Shown in pieces: positions 7,519 to 14,738 of a stretch of DNA of 16,233 nucleotides (positions within the stretch are counted from its first letter, which is position 1; each line of letters begins with the position of its first letter). The notes below the pieces were generated by a model. It was not told the DNA's origin. It worked only from the letters and a program-made list of their open reading frames with translations, and ran no database searches. The stretch comes from Thermohalobaculum sp039026295 (lineage in GTDB: Bacteria > Pseudomonadota > Alphaproteobacteria > Rhodobacterales > Rhodobacteraceae): NCBI GenBank assembly GCA_039026295.1, contig JBCCMP010000062.1:1-16233 (forward strand), given 5' to 3'. The position numbers were made by a program, and so were the translations under genes.

Positions 7519-8658
7519 TTGAACCTGCACGCATCTGGTGCCCCTGTGTCGACTGACGCGCATCCCGAGACCCGGGCTACGCGCTCGATCCCCGCACAGG
7601 TGCCGCCGCCGCAACTGCCGCAACTCACCTATCCCGGACAGGCCGTCTGCCGGTATTGCAAGACGCCATTATCCCGGGAGAAGGCCGGGAGCGAGTTCTG
7701 CGGCTCATCGACGTGCGAGACCCGGCGCGTTCAGGCCGCTGCCCGGGCGCTGGAGAAGCAGAAATGGGATGACTACGTTCAGGAGCAGATCGATGCCGTG
7801 CAGAACGCAGGCGACGAGTTGGTGGCCGCTGCCGATGCGCTTGGCGGCACGATCGAAGACCTGCCGATTGGCGTTGTCCCTCGCCAGTCCGAACCCGTGG
7901 TGCCATTGCCCGACTGGCGGCGCGACGCGTTTCGGGAGCATCTGGAAAAGGTGGTCGCGGAATCCTTTGAGCGCGAGGTTCCGGAGGGCGCGATGGATGG
8001 GCGCACGTCCTGCGAGTCCGATGAGACTGATCTGATCGATGCGACCTGCGGGACGTGCTGGGGCCATTGCTGCGTGCTGGGTGGGCACTCGCACGCTTTC
8101 CTGTCGCGGGTGACGATCGATGTGCACAGATCCCATAGACCTGACCGAACCGCGGATGAGATCATCGATTACTACCTCGGCAAGATACCGGAGGAGACGA
8201 CGCGGCATTCCTGCGTCTATCACGGCCCGCAGGGTTGTACGCTGGACCGACCGCTGCGATCGACCATCTGCAACAGCTTTCACTGCCTTCAACAGACCAA
8301 GCTTTACGAGCGATGGAAGGAAACCGGCAAGGACCGGGCGGTGATCATTGCTAACCGGCCGAACCACAAGCCCCGTGTCGCGATCTATGATGCCGAGAAC
8401 GGGCACCGTTTGCTGGATACGAATAGCGCGCCAAACGGCCAGAAGCCTGAGCGGGCAGTTGCATTGGCCGAGATCGCAACCGCGCAGGTCCCGAAAAAGC
8501 TTCCGGAAAGTCACAACCTGCCGGAATACGGTCCGGACCGTTCCTGCAAGTGGTGCGGCGCACCGATAGATGTTCACCGTGCGGCAACGGGCCAGTCGTG
8601 CGGCGCCTCGTTCTGTGAACAACGTCGGCTGAGAGCGCTTTACGGAGACGGCAACTGA
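7519..8658 (+). CDS. Cysteine-rich protein: YkgJ-like CxxCxxCC cluster between two zinc-ribbon-like motifs
   Basis: A 379-residue soluble protein, function unknown. Three cysteine modules are visible. The N-terminal one is C44-x2-C47-x13-C61-x4-C66. A central block resembles the putative zinc/iron-chelating YkgJ family: C177GTC180WGHC184C185, then C232, GC240TLDRPLRSTIC251 and C256. The C-terminal one is C343-x2-C346-x14-C361-x4-C366. The outer two are clearly related: each is followed by E-x-R-R and has FC before its second pair. Between the first two modules lies an Ala/Glu-rich, probably helical stretch (about 70-160). The start is uncertain: the frame opens after a TGA at 7495-7497 with TTG at 7519 or GTG at 7546, no ATG, and no good ribosome site. 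It stands alone on the plus strand, convergent with the lipoprotein gene ten bases away. Confidence 0.8.
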   Translation: MNLHASGAPVSTDAHPETRATRSIPAQVPPPQLPQLTYPGQAVCRYCKTPLSREKAGSEFCGSSTCETRRVQAAARALEKQKWDDYVQEQIDAVQNAGDELVAAADALGGTIEDLPIGVVPRQSEPVVPLPDWRRDAFREHLEKVVAESFEREVPEGAMDGRTSCESDETDLIDATCGTCWGHCCVLGGHSHAFLSRVTIDVHRSHRPDRTADEIIDYYLGKIPEETTRHSCVYHGPQGCTLDRPLRSTICNSFHCLQQTKLYERWKETGKDRAVIIANRPNHKPRVAIYDAENGHRLLDTNSAPNGQKPERAVALAEIATAQVPKKLPESHNLPEYGPDRSCKWCGAPIDVHRAATGQSCGASFCEQRRLRALYGDGN

Positions 8659-8668
8659 CCGGGAGCGC

Positions 8669-9097
8669 CTATAACTGGGTCAGGCGACCCAGACCCAGGG
8701 GCTTGTCAGACTGCGTGTTCCAAAGCCAGATTTCATTGAATGCGCGGATATTGAGATGCGACGGAACGGCGTAGGCCTGCCGCCCGTTGTTCTTCAGCAG
8801 CGATCCCAGGACCGTCTCCGGCCGGTACCCATCGCTGCCCAGCGCGACCACTGTTCCAGGGGAATCTGCAAAGCGAAAATTAGGCTCGAACACCACGACG
8901 GCAGGTTCATCAGATTGATAGAGACTGATCGTTCCGACGGTATCGTGCAGACTGGATCCGATCAGAACTGCGCGGTGTGTCATCTGCGCCCCATCGGGGA
9001 CAAGGGCCTCACCCGGTCGCAGTTCTTGTGCGCAGCCACTCAGCAGCGCGCCGAGCACCACAACGACAAAAAATCGCGTGACCGCGTGAACAGGCAT
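8669..9097 (-). CDS. Small lipoprotein with DM13-like domain
   Basis: A 142-residue envelope protein. The N-terminus has a hydrophobic signal segment (about residues 8-19) and a lipobox LSGC ending at Cys22, where a lipid anchor should be attached. The mature part resembles the DM13 domain: a beta-rich stretch VVVFEPNFRF...PGTVVAL, then LKNNGRQAYAVPSHLNIRAFNEIWLWN...LGLGRL, close to the family's ending (Y-x-lP, then iWC, then fG-A-L). DM13 domains have been proposed to take part in electron transfer through a conserved cysteine. Here that position appears to be Asn (WLWN), so such chemistry is doubtful. A good ribosome site (GAGGGG) precedes the ATG. It is divergent from the GGCT-like gene and convergent with the cysteine-rich gene. 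Confidence 0.75.
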   Translation of the reverse strand: MPVHAVTRFFVVVVLGALLSGCAQELRPGEALVPDGAQMTHRAVLIGSSLHDTVGTISLYQSDEPAVVVFEPNFRFADSPGTVVALGSDGYRPETVLGSLLKNNGRQAYAVPSHLNIRAFNEIWLWNTQSDKPLGLGRLTQL

Positions 9098-9168
9098 CGA
9101 CCCCTCGCTTCCTATCGGGCTAAAATTGCCGTTAAAGTCGTCTTATCGCAAGTAAAAATGGGGTTGCT

Positions 9169-9810
9169 GTGACGGAAGAAACTGCCACTGAAGCCACCGA
9201 GACGGAGATGGCCGAGCCCTACGGCGCGGTTGCCATTATCGGTTGGGGTTCGCTGATCTGGGATCTTGAGCTATTGGCCCCGCATGTGCGTCAGCCCTGG
9301 ATGCACCGGGCCGGGCCAGTTCTGCCCATGGAGTTCACGCGCATCAGCCCGAAACGCATGGGCGCGCTGGCGGTATGCCTTGACCAGACGCACGGCGTCA
9401 CATGCGATACCTGCGTGATCCAATCGACACGGGGAGACCTGATGGAAGCGCGCGAAGACCTCGCGCGGCGCGAACGCACCCCGGCTGGCAATATCGGTGC
9501 AGTCTGCACGAAGACCCATTTCAGCGCTGGGCGCCCGCAGATTGCATGGCTGGTCATGCAGTGGTGCATGCACAGCCCCTACGCGGGCGCTGTCTGGACA
9601 GATATCGGACCGAACTTCGCACAGTCGCAGGGAGAAGAGTTTTCGGTGGCTGGTGGTTTAGCGTACCTGAAAAGCTTGAAGGGCGAGAGCCTTGATTCCG
9701 CCGTTCGCTATATCAAACTGGCGCCTGTCAGCACCGACACGCATCTGCGACTTGCATTGCGGGACGACCCCTGGTGGCAGGATCAGTGCGAGCGTTTGGG
9801 ATTAAGCTGA
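9169..9810 (+). CDS. Gamma-glutamylcyclotransferase-like protein
   Basis: A 213-residue protein. The motif GWGSLIWD (residues 25-32) opens the first strand and resembles the YGSL signature of gamma-glutamylcyclotransferases (GGCT, ChaC, BtrG). GPVLPMEFTRIS and LAVCLDQ then follow, as in that fold. Family enzymes release 5-oxoproline from gamma-glutamyl amines or peptides, using a Glu; a candidate is Glu102 (RRERT). The signature Tyr is Trp here, so the reaction is uncertain. The frame starts with GTG at 9169, preceded by GGGG. The ATG at 9208 (MAEPYGAVAIIGWGS) would remove an acidic, Thr/Glu-rich leader of 13 residues and is an alternative. The last nine bases overlap the end of the convergent radical SAM gene. 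Confidence 0.72.
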   Translation: MTEETATEATETEMAEPYGAVAIIGWGSLIWDLELLAPHVRQPWMHRAGPVLPMEFTRISPKRMGALAVCLDQTHGVTCDTCVIQSTRGDLMEAREDLARRERTPAGNIGAVCTKTHFSAGRPQIAWLVMQWCMHSPYAGAVWTDIGPNFAQSQGEEFSVAGGLAYLKSLKGESLDSAVRYIKLAPVSTDTHLRLALRDDPWWQDQCERLGLS

Positions 9811-10755
9811 ACAGCTTGCCCCGCCCAGGACACAGAATTTGGCACAATGGGGGTGGTTCAAGGCAACCGGGCGGCTTGCTTCAGCCAGCGTCTCGCCCAT
9901 TTCGAACTGGTCCTCATAAGCAAGCAAAGTGCATGCCAGAACGGCGGGCTTTTCGGCACCCTTGCGCTTGACCACCATACGGGCGTTTGCGCACATCACC
10001 TCGGACGGAGATTTATCCAGGATTCCCCAGCAGGCGGTCGTGATTTCCGGCACCTCGACCCTCATGTCCATTTCGGGAAACAACACCAGTTCGCCCGGAT
10101 GGTCAGCATCAATCGCGAAACCCTCGCGTTCAAACAACGCGCGAAATCCATCTCTGGCTTCCTTTTCAGCCTCACCCCAAATGGTGCGCCCGGCCACGCT
10201 CATGCGAATGCCGGTCTCTGACAGAAACCGCATGCCCTCCAGCATGCGATCGAACGCGCCTTTGCCGCGCTCTGCATCATGGTGTTCCGGCGTATGGTGA
10301 TCGACGGAAATCCGCAGTGTCAAAAGATCTGCAAACCTCTCATTCAGGGCGGCCAATCCGTCGCGAAACTTCGGACGCATCATCGGACGCATCGCATTGG
10401 TCAGAACCAGCACCTCGAACCCGCGTGTAAGCGAAGCTTCGACCATCTTCAGAATGTCCGGGTTCATGAACGGCTCGCCGCCGGTGAACCCGATTTCGCG
10501 GGTCTGCATGTTCTCTGCCCCGATCTCGTCGAGGTAACGCTCAACCTCCTCGGCCTTCAGATAGACGAGTGCATCATTCTTCGGACTGGAAAAGATATAG
10601 CAGTTGGCACATTCGATGTTGCACAGGGTGCCGGTATTGAACCAGAGCGTCTCCAGACGGTCGAGGTCGACAGTGGCGCGGGCAGATCCGTCGGCTGTGA
10701 TCGCAGGATCAACAAACTTTCCCAGATTGGGAGGCGCCAGACTGCCATCGGCCAT
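9802..10755 (-). CDS. Radical SAM enzyme with cysteine-rich (SPASM-like) C-terminus
   Basis: A 317-residue protein. The SAM/[4Fe-4S] motif CxxxCxxC is C45NIEC49ANC52, and GFTGGEPFMNP (89-99) is the GGE motif that positions SAM. It would cleave S-adenosylmethionine to a 5'-deoxyadenosyl radical. The C-terminal third adds Cys242, 255, 275, 304, 308 and 315, ending CAKFCVLGGASCSA, consistent with one or two auxiliary iron-sulfur clusters of the SPASM/Twitch kind found in peptide- or protein-modifying enzymes (PqqE, anaerobic sulfatase maturases). The substrate is unknown. I do not recognise a named subfamily. It lies downstream of tRNA-Gly on the same strand and overlaps the GGCT-like gene by nine bases, tail to tail. 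The ATG has only a weak ribosome site. Confidence 0.88.
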   Translation of the reverse strand: MADGSLAPPNLGKFVDPAITADGSARATVDLDRLETLWFNTGTLCNIECANCYIFSSPKNDALVYLKAEEVERYLDEIGAENMQTREIGFTGGEPFMNPDILKMVEASLTRGFEVLVLTNAMRPMMRPKFRDGLAALNERFADLLTLRISVDHHTPEHHDAERGKGAFDRMLEGMRFLSETGIRMSVAGRTIWGEAEKEARDGFRALFEREGFAIDADHPGELVLFPEMDMRVEVPEITTACWGILDKSPSEVMCANARMVVKRKGAEKPAVLACTLLAYEDQFEMGETLAEASRPVALNHPHCAKFCVLGGASCSA

Positions 10756-10790
10756 CGCTATTCATCCCACTGTTCGCTCACCGTCTCTCG

Positions 10791-10818
10791 ATCTGAGCAG
10801 ATGCAGCATTGATGTCAA
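10791..10818 (-). promoter_or_regulatory. Possible promoter of the radical SAM gene
   Basis: On the minus strand a perfect TTGACA (10818-10813) is followed after 16-17 bases by a weak -10 (TCAGAT or CAGATC, ending near 10791). Transcription would start near 10785, about 30 bases before the ATG. The -35 is convincing and the -10 is poor. Read-through from the tRNA gene is the alternative. Confidence 0.3.
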
Positions 10819-10869
10819 CCGCAACGGGCCCGTGCAACAGCAGCTTGGCAGAATTGTTATCGAAGGGAT

Positions 10870-10944
10870 TGGAGCGGGCGATCGGGATCGAACCGACGAC
10901 ATTCAGCTTGGGAAGCTGACGTTCTACCACTGAACTACGCCCGC
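10870..10944 (-). tRNA. tRNA-Gly, anticodon CCC, CCA encoded
   Basis: On the minus strand the acceptor stem GCGGGCG (5', from 10944) pairs with CGCCCGC (10880-10874). The D arm is GTTC-AGTGGTA-GAAC. The anticodon arm is TCAGC-TTCCCAA-GCTGA with anticodon CCC. The variable loop is ATGTC and the T arm GTCGG-TTCGATC-CCGAT. The discriminator is U (10873), usual for glycine. CCA is encoded at 10872-10870, so the body is 72 bases plus CCA. All stems pair, with one G-U at the base of the T arm. It reads GGG codons. Confidence 0.97.
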
Positions 10945-10955
10945 GCCGCGACCGG

Positions 10956-10984
10956 AGTTACGCTACCCGCCAACACAGCGTCAA
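10956..10984 (-). promoter_or_regulatory. Probable promoter of tRNA-Gly
   Basis: The minus strand has TTGACG (10984-10979), a 17-base spacer and GTAACT (10961-10956). The start would fall near 10949, a few bases before the mature tRNA 5' end. The -35 is strong and the -10 is weak. It sits in the 43 bases between the end of the S8 peptidase gene and the tRNA, which suggests the tRNA has its own promoter. Confidence 0.45.
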
Positions 10985-10987
10985 GTG

Positions 10988-12292
10988 TCACGCAGCTCTT
11001 GTTAGCTGACGCAGCCGTGACAGCGCTGCCGGGATCTGGATGATCCCATGTCCGCTACCGTCGTTCCATGGCCCACCGCCGATCTGGGACGCTGTCTCGC
11101 AGATGGCCTGCTTGATCTGGGCCTGGCTGGCACCGGGGCACGCGCTGAGCAAAAGGGCCGCAGCGCCCGATGCGGTCGCACACGCGGATGAGGTGCCAAA
11201 GTCTACCGGCATGTAGCCAGAGTAATGGGACATTCCGCAGAAATCGGGTTTGTGGGGGGCGAGCGCTGCCGGGCCCTGCCCGCCATAGCCGATATACTGA
11301 CCCTTCGGATTGGCGGCGGCCACGGTCATCACGTCGGGCGCGCCATTGGCCCCCCAGATGCTGTTGCCGGGGCCGAAGGGGTCACAGCCCCGCTCTGTGC
11401 CGAAGGCACCGCAATTGCCCGCTGCGAACAGGACGATCAGACCGGAGTCTACTGCCATCTTGACCTTGCGGGTGAAGGGATGGTTCGGGTCCCGGGCGTA
11501 AACCGGGGCCGAAGCCAGTTGCACGATCCCCCAGGAATTGTTCAGGATCTGTGGCTTTCCGGTCGCCCGATGGCTGTCGATGGCCCATCGAAACGCGGCG
11601 AGCGCGTCCGATATCATGCCGCGCATGGTGTTCGGTCCGCCATCATCGACGATGCGTAAATCATATATCTCGGCATCCGGGGCAACACCCAGAAAACCTG
11701 TGGCCATCACATTGCCATGCCAGTGATAGGTCGCACCGGTGGTGCCCCAGTCCGCAATCGGCCAACCTCCGGTTACCTGCGGGATCTGCGCCAGCGGCCA
11801 CATCGGATTGTCGAGATCACGCTGGTTTATCGTCCGGCCGACCGCGGTCATGCCGCCGCCGACATCGGCAACCGTCACGCCCTTGCCAGTAACCCCTTCG
11901 GCCCAGACCTCATTCGCACCGATGAAATCCGCCGCTCCGGCCAGTGTGCCCTCGGCCTTTCGGAAATCGTTATCATAGGGCCGCGGCGGAAGTGTTACGC
12001 CGTCAGGCAGGTGGGTATCTGCTTCCAACTCGGCGCTGAACAGGACGATCGGCGCATCATCCCAGACACCAACGACATCGGGGTGTTCTTCCAGCGCCTC
12101 GGCCTCTTCGTGATGAACTTCGCCGCGCGCGACGTGGGCAGTGCCGTCTGTCTGGTGATGACCACTGTCGACGACAACCGGATGAAACGCATGATCCAGA
12201 TCCAGCGTCACGGCCCCCAGCCCCGCGCCCTTCGCGGTCTCGAAAGCCTCTTGATGGCGCAGTTCGATGATCACCTTGCGTTTCTCGGTCAT
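10988..12292 (-). CDS. S8 (subtilisin-like) serine peptidase without signal peptide
   Basis: A 434-residue protease. Catalytic His192 (WHGNVMATGFLGVAPDA), oxyanion Asn293 (FAAGN) and nucleophile Ser368 (GTSSA) are plain. The catalytic Asp is unusual: the usual DTG motif is replaced by GVTVADVGGG, where Asp143 sits two residues earlier than expected in an ungapped alignment. The first 90 residues look like an I9-type propeptide/inhibitor ending EEHPDVVGVWDDAPIVLF, with a His-rich insert (residues 45-61). No Sec or Tat signal is present, so it probably acts in the cytoplasm. Cysteines 294, 303, 352, 371, 385 and 398 are more than usual. It is last in the SagB, PhyH, amine oxidase operon, 48 bases after the oxidase, with its own strong site (AAAGGGGAG). 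A role in cutting a leader peptide is possible but unproven. Confidence 0.9.
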   Translation of the reverse strand: MTEKRKVIIELRHQEAFETAKGAGLGAVTLDLDHAFHPVVVDSGHHQTDGTAHVARGEVHHEEAEALEEHPDVVGVWDDAPIVLFSAELEADTHLPDGVTLPPRPYDNDFRKAEGTLAGAADFIGANEVWAEGVTGKGVTVADVGGGMTAVGRTINQRDLDNPMWPLAQIPQVTGGWPIADWGTTGATYHWHGNVMATGFLGVAPDAEIYDLRIVDDGGPNTMRGMISDALAAFRWAIDSHRATGKPQILNNSWGIVQLASAPVYARDPNHPFTRKVKMAVDSGLIVLFAAGNCGAFGTERGCDPFGPGNSIWGANGAPDVMTVAAANPKGQYIGYGGQGPAALAPHKPDFCGMSHYSGYMPVDFGTSSACATASGAAALLLSACPGASQAQIKQAICETASQIGGGPWNDGSGHGIIQIPAALSRLRQLTRAA

Positions 12293-12340
12293 GTTCTCCC
12301 CTTTCCCGAGGGCGGGCTGGCCGCGATGAAAACCATAGGC

Positions 12341-14065
12341 CTACGGACCGATATCGTAGTCTGCGTCAATCCAAGCGGCACGGTTTAGCCCGAAATGGTC
12401 TTGCAACATCTTCTCGGCGGTGTTGATACCACCCTCGACCCAGCCCTGCAGGGCGGAATAGGCCTCCCCGCAGATGTAAAGATCCATGCCCTCCACCGGC
12501 TGGCGGATGCGCGGCATGATCTCCCAGCTTTGCAGATGCGGGTGCCAGAGATGCCAGCCGCCTTCGTAGGGAAAATTCGCCCAGTTCTGGAAACACGAGG
12601 CGATCGGCGTCGGCACCGTTCCTGTCCCGGGATCGAAGTGCATGACCTGCAATTGCGCTGTGACCTCGGCCTCCATGTCTGCTGGCGCAGACAGCCGACC
12701 GGCTTTTCCCGCCACAAAGGCCGAGGTGTACTGATCGAGGTCCTGGGCAAAGCCAAACCGGTTCCAGAACTGCGCATTCGCGGAGTCGGTGAGCGAAGCA
12801 AGCATCAAAGCCCGGCCGTTCTCATCGCTTTCGCCGATGTAGTAGCACGCCTTCATGGGCATATCAGTGGTGGAATATCCGAACGCTGGCTGTCCCTGAG
12901 GGAACGTCTGCTTCCACCAAGCGTCGTTGTAGAGCGTGAAGAACTTTGTGGCCGGGGTCGCGTTGACCGCATTCAACAGGTCCGGGAATTCCGGGTTCTG
13001 GTACATCACGCTTTCTCGATCCAGCCGTGCGAGGGCGCCCTTCGGCAAGGCCAGCACTGTGATGGCAGCATCGATCTGATACGGCGCGCCACCGTCAAGC
13101 GATGTGAACTCCAGCCTGAAGCCATCCGCTGCCTGATGGACGGCCGTCAGCTGCGTGTTCTGGGTCAAATCCCCGCCCATCGACTGCACCCGGTGCATCA
13201 TCTGTTGCGGGATCTGGTCGTAGCCATTCGCGATCGTCCAAAACGGGACATCGTCGAAATATGCCAGCATGACCGCTAGATAACCCAGGATGGTGTCATA
13301 GAGATTGTAGTTGCGATCGAAAGAGATCGTGAAGGCCGAGCCCAGGTTCAGCAGATATGCCTCGTTGCTGACCGTCTCCAACATCCAGTTCCAGAAGCCG
13401 ATTTCCCAGGTTTCGGGCGGTGTCGCCCTGACATTCGATTTGACCTTTGCGGTGCGCAGCACAGTCCAGAGCCTGGCCATCAGGGGCAGCGCTTTCTGGA
13501 TGCGGTCCCCTGAACGGCCCTTAAGCAGTGTCATAAGTTCCTGCACAGGCTCGGCCATTTCAGGGATGGCGTCGAACATACGCTCCAGCACCAGTTCGCC
13601 CGGGTTCTTCTTCTCCTCCTCCTCGACGAAATAGCGGATCGGAAAATTCAGATGGGTACTTGCCGACGACGGAAAGTTCGAGGTGTCCCTGTAGGCATCC
13701 GGCCAGAACCGGCTGCCGCGCAGATACATGAACAGACCGTGATTGAAGCTGGGGGACGGGACGACATCCAGATCCAGTTCTTTGGTGGCCAGCCCATGAA
13801 CATTGCGCATCAGCGCCGTGAAGCCCTGCCCGCCGAGTTCTGCGATCAGATCCGGTGCTTCAGGAAAACTATAGGACCAGAGGCGCCCGCCGACCCGGTC
13901 GAGCGTGTCGAAGACGCCGACACGAAGGCTGTCCCCGCCCCGGCTTTCGACCAGTGCCCGCAGCTTTGGGCTGTCCTGCCAGCTCCGCATCAGGCGATAC
14001 GCAGTGTAGGCACCGGATACACCGCTTCCGACAATTGCGACGTCATAGTTTTGCTGCTCAGTCAT
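12341..14065 (-). CDS. Flavin amine oxidase (monoamine / L-amino-acid oxidase family)
   Basis: A 574-residue FAD enzyme. The dinucleotide-binding motif is VAIVGSGVSGAYTAY (G13, G15, G18). It is followed by DTLDRVGGRLWSYSF, the GG-doublet region, and by the C-terminal FAD-contact block YICGEAYSALQGWVEGGINTAEKML (from about 530). The family oxidises amines or amino acids to imines with release of H2O2, or desaturates related substrates. The substrate here is unknown. The frame extends to 14116, but the ATG at 14065 is chosen because AGGAGA lies about seven bases upstream and the Rossmann strand starts just after. It follows the dioxygenase gene by 16 bases and precedes the S8 peptidase by 48. 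No signal peptide is seen, unlike many secreted L-amino-acid oxidases. Confidence 0.9.
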   Translation of the reverse strand: MTEQQNYDVAIVGSGVSGAYTAYRLMRSWQDSPKLRALVESRGGDSLRVGVFDTLDRVGGRLWSYSFPEAPDLIAELGGQGFTALMRNVHGLATKELDLDVVPSPSFNHGLFMYLRGSRFWPDAYRDTSNFPSSASTHLNFPIRYFVEEEEKKNPGELVLERMFDAIPEMAEPVQELMTLLKGRSGDRIQKALPLMARLWTVLRTAKVKSNVRATPPETWEIGFWNWMLETVSNEAYLLNLGSAFTISFDRNYNLYDTILGYLAVMLAYFDDVPFWTIANGYDQIPQQMMHRVQSMGGDLTQNTQLTAVHQAADGFRLEFTSLDGGAPYQIDAAITVLALPKGALARLDRESVMYQNPEFPDLLNAVNATPATKFFTLYNDAWWKQTFPQGQPAFGYSTTDMPMKACYYIGESDENGRALMLASLTDSANAQFWNRFGFAQDLDQYTSAFVAGKAGRLSAPADMEAEVTAQLQVMHFDPGTGTVPTPIASCFQNWANFPYEGGWHLWHPHLQSWEIMPRIRQPVEGMDLYICGEAYSALQGWVEGGINTAEKMLQDHFGLNRAAWIDADYDIGP

Positions 14066-14081
14066 CGCCGTCTCCTGACGT

Positions 14082-14738
14082 TTAGCCGTCGACCTGACAG
14101 ACCATTGCGACGGCACGCCGGGTCAGCGTCGTCGTGTTCGGCAATGCTGAATGCAGAACAAGGCAGTGGTGCAGTGACGCCTCACCAAGGCCGACGGGAT
14201 TGGTGCGGGCTGCGCTTTCATCGACATTTTTGGCGATCATGTGCCCATGGACATAGTCGTGCGGCTGCACCGGTTGCTGATGGCTGCCAGGAATGAACCG
14301 CATCGACGTGCTTGGCCCGTCCGGCTGATCCAGCGGCATCCAGACCGTTGCGCCCTTGTGCGGCGGCGGACGATAGGCGGCATCCTGATGCCACGGCGTG
14401 CCGACCCCACCCGGCGGTTTCACGAAGAGCCGCCAGCCCAGCAGGATGCGGTCGGTGGTGGTGTCGAACAGCTGTGCGACTGCCTCTTTCGTTTCTCTGA
14501 CCGCCTTCGCCTCGCTCAACCTTGGCCGCTTGGCCTCGGGCGAGACGATGGTCATCAGCGGGCCCGGGGTCTGATCCGGCACCTTACCGTTCAGATCGGA
14601 TGGCGCATGCCCGAAGCGCTCCGAAAACGCGTCGTCGCAGAGATCACCGATCCAGCCGATTTCATCCGGGTCTCCAAAACTGCCCAGGGCCAGGAAACCG
14701 TTATGCCGGAAATTTTCGGCTTGCGTCTCGGTCAGCAT
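14082..14738 (-). CDS. Phytanoyl-CoA dioxygenase-like Fe(II)/2-oxoglutarate oxygenase
   Basis: A 218-residue protein of the PhyH family. The iron ligands are H117-x-D119 (WHQDAAY) and distal His196 (LHSALPN). An Arg at 207 or 208 (TTTLTRRAV) would bind 2-oxoglutarate. RFIPGSHQ (147-154) is a usual block between them. Members hydroxylate or otherwise oxidise small molecules, and many act in natural-product pathways. The open frame continues upstream inside sagB, but the start at 14738 is fixed by GGAGGAGG (14750-14743) and by TGATG overlap with the SagB stop codon, so translation should be coupled. The substrate is unknown. The N-terminal motif NFRHNGFLALGSFGDPDEI is typical of the family start, supporting completeness. 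Confidence 0.92.
   Translation of the reverse strand: MLTETQAENFRHNGFLALGSFGDPDEIGWIGDLCDDAFSERFGHAPSDLNGKVPDQTPGPLMTIVSPEAKRPRLSEAKAVRETKEAVAQLFDTTTDRILLGWRLFVKPPGGVGTPWHQDAAYRPPPHKGATVWMPLDQPDGPSTSMRFIPGSHQQPVQPHDYVHGHMIAKNVDESAARTNPVGLGEASLHHCLVLHSALPNTTTLTRRAVAMVCQVDG

Noticed and set aside
7705..8622. Minus-strand 305-residue frame
   Set aside because: Antisense to the cysteine-rich gene, whose regular Cys modules show that the plus strand is coding.
10604..10933. Plus-strand 109-residue frame ending in DRDRTDDIQLGKLTFYH
   Set aside because: Its end is the antisense translation of the tRNA-Gly gene, a well-known false protein, and the rest is antisense to the radical SAM gene.
10870..10987. 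Genomic island boundary at tRNA-Gly
   Set aside because: No integrase, no repeated tRNA 3' end and no mobile genes are visible. The tailoring operon lies on the 5' side of the tRNA, whereas integration normally uses the 3' end.
12395..13279. Plus-strand 294-residue frame
   Set aside because: Antisense to the flavin amine oxidase, which has intact FAD motifs; no recognisable domain in this frame.
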